45,004 nt of DNA from a virus. Where the stretch lies: the IMG/VR virus record IMGVR_UViG_3300036846_000873, positions 1 through 45,004 of that record. The stretch is one strand, 5' to 3'. The translations under genes were made by a program, and so were the position numbers. The notes beneath the pieces were generated by a model. It was given only the letters and a program-made list of their open reading frames with translations, made no database searches and was not told the DNA's origin. Below, in pieces: positions 29,765-38,283 of the stretch. The stretch's first letter is position 1. Every line of letters starts with the position of its first letter.

Positions 29765-30985
29765 ATGACAAGTGCTATCGATCCTACTGTCCCGGTGTTT
29801 GGAACACCAACAACAGCCTCGGTACGAAGCAACTTCTCTATTGCTGGGAGTGAGATTACAGCGCTGCAAAGGGGCACTTTCACTCCGGCGTTTGCGGTGA
29901 ATAGACCGCTGGTAGGTGGGGCCACTGCGGTTGTGTCGTCATCTATTACGACTGATGACGGGACGACGCTGACAGTTTCGACGCAGCAGGTTATCGGGAC
30001 TGTGGTGACTTCGCCACCAGTGCATTGTTTGACTGTCAACGCTGCAAGCACTACACCGCAAGCGGTTCCATCAGTAGCACCGCAGGTATGGGTAGCGCAG
30101 GAGGGGCAGGCAGAGATTCTGGTTGATGGCTACGGCACTGCTGGCACTACAGGTTTGGTAAACTTCCGGAGGGCTAGAGGAACAGCGGCAGCACCGACTG
30201 CTGTGCTGGCTGGAGATAATTTAGGTACTATTGGTGGTATTGGCCGAGGTGCTACAGGATATAGCGCTGGCTTTAATCCTCGGATTGATCTTGCAGCGTC
30301 AGAGAACTGGAGTGACATAGCGCAAGGCACTCGTATAGGCTTTGCCACGACAACTCCAGGTGCCGTATCAGGCCCGTCTGTTAGGATGACCGTTGGTCAA
30401 GGAGTGCAGATTGGTAATGTAATTGCTGATCCAGGTAATCAGAATTTAGGAGTTGCCAACGCGATTATTGTTGGAGGCACTAGTACAGCGAGTGCTGCGT
30501 GGATGAACTCGTCGCCAGCGGGCAATGCGATCAGCTTTGTCAGCGGCCCTAACAATACACCGTTTGTGTTTTTCAGTAGCACTCCGACTACAGTAGTTCA
30601 GTTCAATACGACGACGCCGTTTGCGACACTGAATACGAGCGGAGCTTGGGGGACAATCTCAGACCCTCGGACGAAGAGTGATATTGAACCGTATGCGCAG
30701 GGATTGGCTGCTGTTCTGCAGCTGGAGCCGATTAGCTTTAGGTATAATGGAGAACTAGGAGCAGTGTTGGATGGACCGGAGGTGACGAGGTATGGGCTGG
30801 ATGCGAGTGTAGTGCAGGGAATTATGCCGGAGTTAGTAAGCAAGCATACTAATAGAGATATTGAAGGTAATGCTTTTGATGAGATACTGGTGCTGGAGAA
30901 TGGGCCTCTGATCTACGCACTGGTTAATGCTGTTAAAGAGCTGTCTGCAGAGGTGGAGGCCTTGAAAAGCAAGCTTCCAGCCTGA
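29765..30985 (+). CDS. tail fibre with S74 chaperone domain (406 aa)
   Basis: The ATG at 29765 begins 1 nt after the previous stop. The protein (MTSAIDPTVPVFGTPTTASV...) has a long beta-rich shaft. The C-terminal WGTISDPRTKSDIEPYAQGL (about residues 295-314) is the intramolecular chaperone (Peptidase_S74) signature, with the Ser-Asp pair at the self-cleavage site. Such domains help trimeric fibres or spikes fold and then are released. The end is a helical coiled coil (LVNAVKELSAEVEALKSKL). Confidence 0.85.
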   Translation: MTSAIDPTVPVFGTPTTASVRSNFSIAGSEITALQRGTFTPAFAVNRPLVGGATAVVSSSITTDDGTTLTVSTQQVIGTVVTSPPVHCLTVNAASTTPQAVPSVAPQVWVAQEGQAEILVDGYGTAGTTGLVNFRRARGTAAAPTAVLAGDNLGTIGGIGRGATGYSAGFNPRIDLAASENWSDIAQGTRIGFATTTPGAVSGPSVRMTVGQGVQIGNVIADPGNQNLGVANAIIVGGTSTASAAWMNSSPAGNAISFVSGPNNTPFVFFSSTPTTVVQFNTTTPFATLNTSGAWGTISDPRTKSDIEPYAQGLAAVLQLEPISFRYNGELGAVLDGPEVTRYGLDASVVQGIMPELVSKHTNRDIEGNAFDEILVLENGPLIYALVNAVKELSAEVEALKSKLPA

Positions 30986-31000
30986 GGTAAGGGAAGACCC

Positions 31001-31492
31001 ATGGCATTGACGCTAAGGTTTGTGCAGCCAGCTATCCAGCCAGAGGAGCTGCTTGGGCATAGTATATTCGCGCCGACCATCCTTCAGATAGCACCGTGCT
31101 TGGGAGAGACAGGCAAGAGGCTGCTGGATGCGGGGGAGCTTTATCAGCTCTTCCTGGCCCTGTTGGATGGGCAGATAATTATTCCTGCTACACCATTTAA
31201 TTCACCCTTAGTTATAACAGGGTCAACAAGCGTTGATATACCGTTAGGTGTTAATTATGTGCCAGTGAGGCAGACAACAGCAACAGCTATTACTATTACA
31301 TTACCAACGCCAGTTGCTCAAGGGTATCAAATACTAATTAAAGATAGTCTTGGAGTTTGCTTTGCTAATAACTTCACGATTAATACAAGGGATGGAACGT
31401 TAATAGACCTGGTGCCGACTTTTGTGTTTGCAAACGCGTTTCAGGCGCAGCAGTTTGTGTTTGATGGAATTGGCTGGGGAGTGACAGCATGA
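31001..31492 (+). CDS. hypothetical structural protein (163 aa)
   Basis: AAGGGAAGACCC precedes the ATG. It is a paralogue of the gene at 28673 over the N-terminal helix region (LQIAPCLGETGKRLLDAGEL). The rest (VDIPLGVNYVPVRQTTATAI) is beta-rich with many Thr and Ile. Its stop overlaps the next start (ATGA). A virion appendage subunit is likely. Confidence 0.65.
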   Translation: MALTLRFVQPAIQPEELLGHSIFAPTILQIAPCLGETGKRLLDAGELYQLFLALLDGQIIIPATPFNSPLVITGSTSVDIPLGVNYVPVRQTTATAITITLPTPVAQGYQILIKDSLGVCFANNFTINTRDGTLIDLVPTFVFANAFQAQQFVFDGIGWGVTA

Positions 31493-33261
31493 AGAGGCTT
31501 TCTTTACTTTCTTTGCTTGCTTTGCTGGGGTTGGCAGGTGATGCGCTGGGGTATACACCGACGGCTGTACCGAGTAATGCCTTGTTGTCAGGGGCTTCGA
31601 CGATTACTTATCCTGGAGGGCTTCAGAGGGACACCTTTGGGAATGGCAACGGTGCACCGCCTATGCAGTTTGTGCCAGGTACAGGGCCTTGCTCGCTGAA
31701 TGGAGGGAATGGAGATGGAGGAAGTCAGGTTAAGAGTGCTGATGGGAAGTGTTGGTTAGGAGTTTTTCCGGCAAAGGGCGGAGACCCTCGGCAGTGGGGC
31801 GTAAAGACTGATGGAACGGACAGCAGTGCAGGGATGCAGGCGGCTGTTAATTGGGCTGCACAGGGCAAAGAGTTGGTGCTGCCTCCGGGGGTTATAGCTT
31901 TCGGGACTGGGCTGGTGGCGACGGTTCACCAGCTTACTATGTTGAATATAAGTGGGGCAGGAGTTAATAATTCGTTTCTTGAATATAGTGGTGCTAGCGG
32001 GACAGCATTGACTGTTAATGAGCCGGACAGTCAAAATTCGGCGTCATTTCACTTTAGGAATTTTACTCTAACATCGACGCATCCAGGGGGTGCTAACGGC
32101 TTCGCGATTAATTATACAGGCTCTGGTGCGGTCAAGTTCACTTACCCGGTTATAAATTCATTTGAGAATGTTATGATCCAGGGCAGTGACGGGCCGCAGA
32201 TGGTGAATTATTTTACAACTGGAATTAGCCTGTCACAAGTTTCTTGGGTTAACTTCTTGGTAGGGATCTCGGGGCCGCAGACAGCTGGACCCGCAGGAGT
32301 AGGCATCACGGCAGTGGCGACGGGGGCTATTCCAGGGATTGTGTATAATATCTTGCCTGGGTCGAATTTCTGGCAATTGGATGCTGGGCTTAGTATTGGG
32401 ACTGAGACGCAGGGGTATCAGATCTCTGGGACGAACTTCACGGGGAATAATAGAGGGATTTATATTCCTCCTGGAGGAACGGCGGTATTCCAGGTGGCGG
32501 TGGCGAACTCGCAGTTTGGTCCTTGTGTGATTTATTGCTTTGACTCCGAGACTGATCCGACCACGACGGCGAGTAATATTATTTTGACAGGTAACTTGTT
32601 CTTCGCTCCTAACAATGCAGGGCATGCAGCGATTAATTTGGCTAATGCTAGAGACTTTAACATCACTGGGAACCAATTCTCCTATCAGCCAACACCTAAC
32701 GTTGGCGATGGCATTCATATTGGACAGATGCCTAATATTGGTGGGCTGATTGCGAATAATACCTTCCTGGCAATGAAGAATGCGATCACGCTGGATTCTG
32801 GAAGCCAGAATGTGATGGTTGGGCCGAATGTTCATAGTGCGGATACTTGCACTGGATGCAACTACCTTGTCAATAATGGACCTAATACTAATACCGGAAT
32901 TGATATTAATTTCAATTACACGCCTGAGTTTGTATCGTGCGGCTCTGGTTCGGCGACATTCTCGGCAGCTAGCGGGACTTATAATGTTACCGGGAATATA
33001 GTGAATATAGACATTTCGATTACCATTGGGACAACAAGCAGCTGTAATAATATAGCCTATTCTCTGCCAACTTTGTTTAATAATGTTGCAGTATCGACAG
33101 CTGGTGCTGGTGTGGATGATACAATTGCATCTCCTATCACCTTGCGGGTTGATCCTACACCGGGAGGGGGGCCAGCCGCAGGTAATATGGTGACGGGGCT
33201 GGTAACGGCGGGGCATATTTACTTGGGTCATCTGACCTACAAGATTGTCAGTCCGTTCTAA
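31489..33261 (+). CDS. pectate-lyase-like beta-helix spike with signal peptide (590 aa)
   Basis: The N-terminus is a signal peptide (MKRLSLLSLLALLGLAGDAL). At about residues 105-135, QWGVKTDGTDSSAGMQAAVN then WAAQGKELVLPPGV is the standard opening of Pectate_lyase_3-type right-handed beta-helices, as in phage tailspikes that bind or cleave capsular polysaccharide. Repeated NITGNQF- and NNTFLAMKNAIT-type coils continue to about residue 460. A C-terminal beta domain follows. The catalytic residues are not obvious, so binding rather than cleavage is also possible. Confidence 0.75.
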   Translation: MKRLSLLSLLALLGLAGDALGYTPTAVPSNALLSGASTITYPGGLQRDTFGNGNGAPPMQFVPGTGPCSLNGGNGDGGSQVKSADGKCWLGVFPAKGGDPRQWGVKTDGTDSSAGMQAAVNWAAQGKELVLPPGVIAFGTGLVATVHQLTMLNISGAGVNNSFLEYSGASGTALTVNEPDSQNSASFHFRNFTLTSTHPGGANGFAINYTGSGAVKFTYPVINSFENVMIQGSDGPQMVNYFTTGISLSQVSWVNFLVGISGPQTAGPAGVGITAVATGAIPGIVYNILPGSNFWQLDAGLSIGTETQGYQISGTNFTGNNRGIYIPPGGTAVFQVAVANSQFGPCVIYCFDSETDPTTTASNIILTGNLFFAPNNAGHAAINLANARDFNITGNQFSYQPTPNVGDGIHIGQMPNIGGLIANNTFLAMKNAITLDSGSQNVMVGPNVHSADTCTGCNYLVNNGPNTNTGIDINFNYTPEFVSCGSGSATFSAASGTYNVTGNIVNIDISITIGTTSSCNNIAYSLPTLFNNVAVSTAGAGVDDTIASPITLRVDPTPGGGPAAGNMVTGLVTAGHIYLGHLTYKIVSPF

Positions 33262-33271
33262 GGAGGCAGGG

Positions 33272-33403
33272 ATGGCAAGCAATAAGAATGGAGGGAAGGT
33301 GAAGGCTGGGGTGCATGCTCACGAGAAGAATATACATCCAGGAAAGAAGCTGACGAAGATGCCCTTTAAGACAACTAAGAATGAAAACAAGAAAACAAAG
33401 TGA
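33272..33403 (+). CDS. very basic 43-aa protein
   Basis: GGAGGCAGGG precedes the ATG. The sequence begins MASNKNGGKVKAGVHAHEKN and ends KTTKNENKKTK, with about one-third Lys. It is probably unstructured and could bind nucleic acid or the virion. No family is recognised; its length and clear ribosome site make it likely to be real. Confidence 0.6.
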   Translation: MASNKNGGKVKAGVHAHEKNIHPGKKLTKMPFKTTKNENKKTK

Positions 33404-33431
33404 TTGCGACTGACCGAAGGGAAGGCGCAAG

Positions 33432-34973
33432 ATGAGATTACCGCTGGTAGGAGGCTCTTATACAAGTCGAAGCATTATTGCATCGGCGCAGCGGTGTGTT
33501 AATTACTATAGTGAGATAAATCCGAAGTCAGCTATAGTACCACTGACGCATTACCAGAGGCCAGGACTCGACCCGCTCTTTAATGTTGGAAATGGCCCGA
33601 TCAGAGGCCTATTTAGGGCCTCGAATGAGAGAGGTTACTGCGTAAGCGGGAATCAGCTTTTTCTTATTAATGCAGATAATAGCTTGGCAGCGCTGGGAAC
33701 GTTAGGGACTTCTACTGGCCCTGTTTCTATGGCAGATAACGGAGCCGTTCTGGTGGTGGCGGATGGCAGTGCGCAGGGCTATGCATCAACACTGAATAGT
33801 ACAGATTTTAGTGTGATAAATGATCCAGCAGGATCTTTTAATGGGGCCGATCAGTGGCAGTATGTTGACCAATACCTCATTTGGAATATGCCTAACAGTC
33901 GGAACTTTGGATCGACGCTTCCATCAAATGCAGCTCCCATATCATTTGATCCACTTGGGCTCTTCTTCGCTGGGAAAGTAAGCTATCCAGACCTCTTGAA
34001 GGCGATTTATGTTAATAGGCGGGAAGTGTTCCTCTTCGGTGATATGAAGACTGAGATTTGGTATAATGCTGGTGGGACTACTGAGAGCCCATTCCCCTTC
34101 CAGCAACTGCCAGGGACGTATGTTGAGCATGGGATTGCAGCACCATTTAGTCGAGCTAGTCATGATATTACGGTATTTTGGTTGTCGGATGACTTGCAGG
34201 GTGGTGGAGTTGTTCTCTCGTTCCGAGGTTACTTTGCAACACGGGTATCCAATCACGCTCTGGAAGATGCAATAAGGAAGATGAGAAGTACAGTGGGAAT
34301 AAGTGATGCACTTGGTTTTACTTATATCCTTGACGGTCATCAGTTCTACATGCTTACTTTCCCGGCAGGAGATCAGACTTGGGTTTATGATATGACTATA
34401 CAAGATCCTAATGCTGCGTGGCACCAGGAGACATGGACAAACCCGGTAGATGGGTTTGAGCATAGGAGTCGGGTGAATTGTGTTGCCCTCATCAATAATA
34501 GGCTCATGGCGGGGGATTGGGAGAATAACACTGTTTATTCCCTCAATCTGGATAAGTATACTGATAGAGTTATGCCATCGCCAGGTGCGAGTCCAGTTGA
34601 ATGTCCCATCGTATTTGTTAGGTCTTTTCCTCATATTGGCGCTGCTAGGATGGCAGGTGGCTCTAATATGGTAGAGGTGGATGGTAGGAGGCTCCAGTTC
34701 GCTGCATTCCGGGCTGATATGGAATGTGGGATGGCCCCACTTGATAGCCAGGGGCAGCCAGCAATTGTTAGCTTGAGATGGTCTGACGACCGGGGGCGGA
34801 CGTTTGGCAATGCCTTGCTGCAGAGCGGAGGAGCCCCTGGTGAGTTCCTCACCCAACCACAATGGCTCGGGATGGGAATAGCAAGGGACAGGATCTTTGA
34901 GTTGTCTCATAATATTGCTGGGCCTGCAGCATTGAATGGGGCCTGGGTAGATGCGGAGGTGCTCGGCACCTGA
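33432..34973 (+). CDS. tail accessory factor, P22 gp10-like (513 aa)
   Basis: The N-terminal MRLPLVGGSYTSRSIIASAQ then RCVNYYSEINPKSA is the family start; in P22, gp10 assembles below gp4 and forms the tail hub that holds the needle and the tailspikes. The interior KVSYPDLLKAIYVNRREVFL and FWLSDDLQGGGVVLSFRGYF segments fit too. The length is close to P22 gp10 (about 472 aa). The leader carries the exact 19-nt GCGACTGACCGAAGGGAAG found before the scaffold gene. Confidence 0.85.
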   Translation: MRLPLVGGSYTSRSIIASAQRCVNYYSEINPKSAIVPLTHYQRPGLDPLFNVGNGPIRGLFRASNERGYCVSGNQLFLINADNSLAALGTLGTSTGPVSMADNGAVLVVADGSAQGYASTLNSTDFSVINDPAGSFNGADQWQYVDQYLIWNMPNSRNFGSTLPSNAAPISFDPLGLFFAGKVSYPDLLKAIYVNRREVFLFGDMKTEIWYNAGGTTESPFPFQQLPGTYVEHGIAAPFSRASHDITVFWLSDDLQGGGVVLSFRGYFATRVSNHALEDAIRKMRSTVGISDALGFTYILDGHQFYMLTFPAGDQTWVYDMTIQDPNAAWHQETWTNPVDGFEHRSRVNCVALINNRLMAGDWENNTVYSLNLDKYTDRVMPSPGASPVECPIVFVRSFPHIGAARMAGGSNMVEVDGRRLQFAAFRADMECGMAPLDSQGQPAIVSLRWSDDRGRTFGNALLQSGGAPGEFLTQPQWLGMGIARDRIFELSHNIAGPAALNGAWVDAEVLGT

Positions 34974-35036
34974 AGGTACCTAAATGCTGGAGGCTAATTA
35001 AACAATTGTGCGGAACTAGACTCAGGATGGTTTGAG

Positions 35037-35597
35037 ATGGCTAATCCTCCATTTCCTTCTGTGAATAGCCCAGCAAACTGGTACACGCTGCCTTCCTACA
35101 ATTCGGCTATTATGGACCCGAATAATGGGACGCTTGGTATCCCCTGGAATAACTTGATGGTTTTTATCTCGACCAGAGCAGCATTCTTGACACAGATGCA
35201 GGCGCAGGTGACTGCTTTGCAAACGGCGGTGACGACGCTCCAAGGGCAGGTTGCGACGTTGCAAGGGCAAGTGACTACTCTCCAGGGAGATGTGACTACC
35301 CTCCAAGGGCAGGTTGCCACCCTCCAGAGCCAGGTCGCGACGTTGCAAGCTGATGTGGCGACGATACAAGGGCAAATAACAGCCCTCCAGGCTGAAGATG
35401 TTCACCTTCAGAATGAGATTGATACGATAAATGCAATCTTTGCTGTGCATACTGTTGCGACGCTGCCAAGCCCAGCAGCAGGGCTTAAGAGTAATGTAAG
35501 TGATGCACTGACACCTGCATTCGGGGTTGCTGTTGTTGGTGGTGGCGCTGTCTTTACTCCGGTTTATTCTGATGGAAGCGGCTGGTTTGTGGGGTAA
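35037..35597 (+). CDS. coiled-coil needle or fibre protein (186 aa)
   Basis: Residues 54-128 are a run of 7-residue repeats of the form V-x-x-L-Q-x-x (for example VTTLQGQVATLQGQ), a trimeric coiled coil. The C-terminal region (PAAGLKSNVSDALTPAFGVA then VVGGGAVFTPVYSDGS) is a small beta tip. The gene directly follows the gp10 homologue, where P22 encodes the gp26 needle, so a needle role is plausible; a short fibre is the alternative. The DNA of the repeats is itself a tandem array of about 21 bp. Confidence 0.7.
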   Translation: MANPPFPSVNSPANWYTLPSYNSAIMDPNNGTLGIPWNNLMVFISTRAAFLTQMQAQVTALQTAVTTLQGQVATLQGQVTTLQGDVTTLQGQVATLQSQVATLQADVATIQGQITALQAEDVHLQNEIDTINAIFAVHTVATLPSPAAGLKSNVSDALTPAFGVAVVGGGAVFTPVYSDGSGWFVG

Positions 35598-35603
35598 GAG
35601 GCT

Positions 35604-36194
35604 ATGGCTTTTATAATATATTGCCTTCCTCGGAGTCGATCGGCTTGGATGGCCCATTATCTCAATTACCCTTTTGTGACCCCAGCTCAGCCGGTGGCAC
35701 ATGATGTAGCAACCCTCTGCAAGAGCGTTGAAGGCTTCGTGAAGGCATATAAAGAGGAAGGGATGTGGGGCTCGGTGGAGATTGCAGGGATGATTGGGTG
35801 GCAGCTTATAAGGAAGGAGATGCCGGACCTCAAGACGGTGGTGGTCCGGAGGCCTCTGCAAGAAGTGTACGGCTCCATAGTCGGCCTAGGGCTCCAGGCA
35901 AACCTCTCTAACCTTGCTGAGTTTAATGCAATACTTGACCTCATCTCGGAGCAGCCAAACGTTTATTCGATTAATAGTAGGGATTTGGATGCACCTGTGG
36001 TAGGGAAATGGCTCTTTGAATACTGCCTTGAGCTTGAATGGGATTTCGATTGGTGGTATCAACTTAATCAGATGAATATACAGATAAAGATAGATGAGGC
36101 GATGGGGATCAAGGATGAAGCAGCAGAGAGATACAACCTTTACCAGAAGGATGTGCTCGACCGGATGAAGGAAATTGGAAGTTGTCTGAACTAG
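35604..36194 (+). CDS. sulfotransferase-like P-loop protein (196 aa)
   Basis: The N-terminal strand and loop IIYCLPRSRSAWMAHYL (residues 4-20) matches the 5'-phosphosulfate-binding loop of PAPS-dependent sulfotransferases (PRSRT/SAWL type). VVVRRPLQEVYGSIV (about 79-93) is in the place of the 3'-phosphate-binding motif. The C-terminal part is helical and aromatic (WDFDWWYQLNQMN). Function could be sulfation of a virion or host-surface glycan; a non-sulfating nucleotide-binding P-loop is the alternative. The next gene, GNAT-like, overlaps it. Confidence 0.65.
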   Translation: MAFIIYCLPRSRSAWMAHYLNYPFVTPAQPVAHDVATLCKSVEGFVKAYKEEGMWGSVEIAGMIGWQLIRKEMPDLKTVVVRRPLQEVYGSIVGLGLQANLSNLAEFNAILDLISEQPNVYSINSRDLDAPVVGKWLFEYCLELEWDFDWWYQLNQMNIQIKIDEAMGIKDEAAERYNLYQKDVLDRMKEIGSCLN

Positions 36195-36640
36195 AGATAG
36201 GATTTGAGAAGGTGGCGGATACTTGGCAGGAGCTTGAAAGGCTTGTGCTCTTAGAAGTGAATGAGGTTGAGGAGCAGAGACCATTTGGACCTGATTGGGC
36301 TTCTATGAAGACTCTGAATGAAGCAGGGATCTTCCAGGTGCTGATTGCTCGGGTTGATGGGAAGATGGTTGGTTACTTCAGCTGGCTTGTGGACTTTGAC
36401 CTGGAGTCGAAGGGGACGCTGATAGTCAACCAGAGTGCGTGGTTTGTGGAAGAGGGCTATCCGATTGTGGCTGTGAAGATGCTGAATAGGGCTATTGCAG
36501 AATTTAAGAAAATAGGGGTTGAGTTTGCTTACTTCCATCACACTGTTAAGGGTAGGGGTGCAGGCTTGGGGAGGCTGTTTGAGCGGAAGGGTGCCAAGCT
36601 TCTAGGCTATAATTACGTCCTGAGTTTGAAGAAGGCTTAA
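36182..36640 (+). CDS. GNAT acetyltransferase-like protein (152 aa)
   Basis: The TTG at 36182 is used, with GGAAG upstream. The central strand pattern VLIARVDGKMVGYFSWLVDF and the later helix and loop region (VAVKMLNRAIAEFKKIGVEF, then VKGRGAGLGRLFERKGAKLL) follow the GNAT order of motifs. It would transfer an acetyl group from acetyl-CoA. Related genes occur in many podovirus late regions. The target is unknown. It overlaps the sulfotransferase-like gene by 13 nt. Confidence 0.7.
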   Translation: MSELEIGFEKVADTWQELERLVLLEVNEVEEQRPFGPDWASMKTLNEAGIFQVLIARVDGKMVGYFSWLVDFDLESKGTLIVNQSAWFVEEGYPIVAVKMLNRAIAEFKKIGVEFAYFHHTVKGRGAGLGRLFERKGAKLLGYNYVLSLKKA

Positions 36641-36644
36641 AGAT

Positions 36645-37526
36645 ATGCCAGTAGCGCTTGCAGTTCTTGGTGGAGCTGGACTTCAAGCTACCTCCTCTCT
36701 GGCCGGTGGGAAGAAGGGTGCCTCCGCTGCAACGCAAGCGGCCAATATCCAGGCGGCCACGGCAAGGCAGGCTCTGGCTCTTGAGCAGGCTAAGTTTCAA
36801 ACAACTCAACAACAGATACAGCCTTTTCTTGACTTTGGAACAGGTCAGTTACCTGCTTTGGGAGGAGCATTACAGAATCTCACAAGCCCAATTGATACAA
36901 GTTTGCCTCAGTTTACCTTTCAGCCGACAGCAGCTGATTTGGCGCAGACGCCGGGGTATCAGTTTACTTTGCAGCAAGGCCTCGAAGCAGAACAAGCCCG
37001 GATTAATGCTTCGGGTTTAGGCAGCAGCGGCTCGGCAATCAGAGGGGCGGGGCAATATGCAGCGGGCTTGGCAAGCCAGACATGGCCGCAGGTCTTTCAG
37101 GCAAAGCAGTCTGAATACCAGACCAATATTAATAGTTTGATAGCTGATAGGACTATGAACTTGCAGCAGCGGCAGCAAATTATTAATCAGCTTATGGGTG
37201 GGGTTAATGTAGGGCAACAAGCTGCTGGAACCTTAGCAGGTGTTAATACCGCTGCCTCTCAGCAGCAAGCATCGACCATTACAGGGATTGGTGCGGCACA
37301 GGCTTCAGGTGTGGTTGGATCTGCTAATGCACTCGTTGGTGGACTCCAGGGAGTTGGATCAGCAGCAGGGGGTGCAGCTAGCAACCTGGCTTTGATTAAT
37401 GCGTTGCAGGGGCCTGGTACTAGCTTCAATGTTCCACCCGGCTATGGAGGATATTCGACAGCAGCCAATTATTATGGCTTTGGTGGGACAGGTGGTTCTG
37501 GACCTAATTATGGACCGGGCTATTAA
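36645..37526 (+). CDS. ejection protein, P22 gp7-like (293 aa)
   Basis: The protein (MPVALAVLGGAGLQATSSLA...) is Ala/Gln/Gly-rich and helical, with the family's ALEQAKFQTTQQQIQPFLDF and a Gly/Tyr-rich C-terminus (FNVPPGYGGYSTAANYYGFG). P22 gp7 and relatives leave the virion with the DNA and help build the entry channel. The N-terminal hydrophobic Gly/Ala segment is consistent with membrane insertion. It begins the ejection block. Confidence 0.7.
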   Translation: MPVALAVLGGAGLQATSSLAGGKKGASAATQAANIQAATARQALALEQAKFQTTQQQIQPFLDFGTGQLPALGGALQNLTSPIDTSLPQFTFQPTAADLAQTPGYQFTLQQGLEAEQARINASGLGSSGSAIRGAGQYAAGLASQTWPQVFQAKQSEYQTNINSLIADRTMNLQQRQQIINQLMGGVNVGQQAAGTLAGVNTAASQQQASTITGIGAAQASGVVGSANALVGGLQGVGSAAGGAASNLALINALQGPGTSFNVPPGYGGYSTAANYYGFGGTGGSGPNYGPGY

Positions 37527-37542
37527 TTAGAGGAGGAGGGTG

Positions 37543-38283
37543 ATGGCTGGTGGAAATCCTTTCGCGCCACTGGGGGCTAATCCAGGTGGCCCAGTGCCGC
37601 AGGGAGGCACCTCTCAAGGGCCACTAGGTCAAAGTGCGAGTAGTGCAGGACCTGGCAGAGGACGCATGACTGAAGTAGGCCGAGCGCCGTTCAATGGTGC
37701 GGGGGCCTCGATCCTTGTGCCAGGGGGTGGAATGCAACCTCCGAGTGGGCAAGGTCCTTCCAATGCCGTGCCACCCTCGAAGCAAGGTGACCCTTTCGCT
37801 GACATCCATCAGAACTTTAGGCAAGTGAAGAGTCGGTATGATGATGGGGTGAAGGCCCAACAGGTCCTCGACCACCTGAGGGTGGAGCTGGATCAGCTGA
37901 TGGATAAGGGGGATACAGTAAGACCAGAGCATGTAATAGAAGCCGCTGGCCGACTTGTTGGCCACGGCCTGGGAGCAACGCAGCTCGCACAGATAATGAG
38001 TGATATGCCTGCGACAGGGGGAGAGGGATTGGCAAGCTGGATAAGGATGCATGATGTTACTATAAGTAATGCCGAACAGCAGCTAAGCCGGGCGAATGAT
38101 ATACTGCGGAATAGATTGGGGGTGGCTGGAATAAGAGCATTGAGCGCGGACCATGTTGTCCAGACTGTAAAACATGCCCAAGAAGGAATACCAGAGCAGG
38201 GAATACCTCCGGTGGGAGGCTCTGCTCCAATGGGGGGAGGAGAGGGGAATGGTTTGACATCTCCTGGAGGAGATAATGCCTAG
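37543..38283 (+). CDS. hypothetical virion protein (246 aa)
   Basis: The ATG at 37543 is preceded by AGGAGGAGGG; the GTG 3 nt earlier is equally possible. The first 80 residues are Gly/Pro-rich and disordered, followed by a helical domain (DIHQNFRQVKSRYDDGVKAQ, then LDQLMDKGDTVRPEHVIEAA). It overlaps the next gene by 8 nt and lies between gp7-like and other ejection genes, so it is a likely internal virion protein. No named family. Confidence 0.65.
   Translation: MAGGNPFAPLGANPGGPVPQGGTSQGPLGQSASSAGPGRGRMTEVGRAPFNGAGASILVPGGGMQPPSGQGPSNAVPPSKQGDPFADIHQNFRQVKSRYDDGVKAQQVLDHLRVELDQLMDKGDTVRPEHVIEAAGRLVGHGLGATQLAQIMSDMPATGGEGLASWIRMHDVTISNAEQQLSRANDILRNRLGVAGIRALSADHVVQTVKHAQEGIPEQGIPPVGGSAPMGGGEGNGLTSPGGDNA

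Noticed and set aside
32233-34910. Long minus-strand ORFs opposite the beta-helix and gp10-like genes
   Set aside because: They mirror plus-strand codon use of real genes and lack ribosome sites or domains.
35022-35861. 279-aa minus-strand ORF with LEGG/LQRR repeats
   Set aside because: The repeats are the reverse complement of the coiled-coil heptads of the plus-strand needle/fibre gene.
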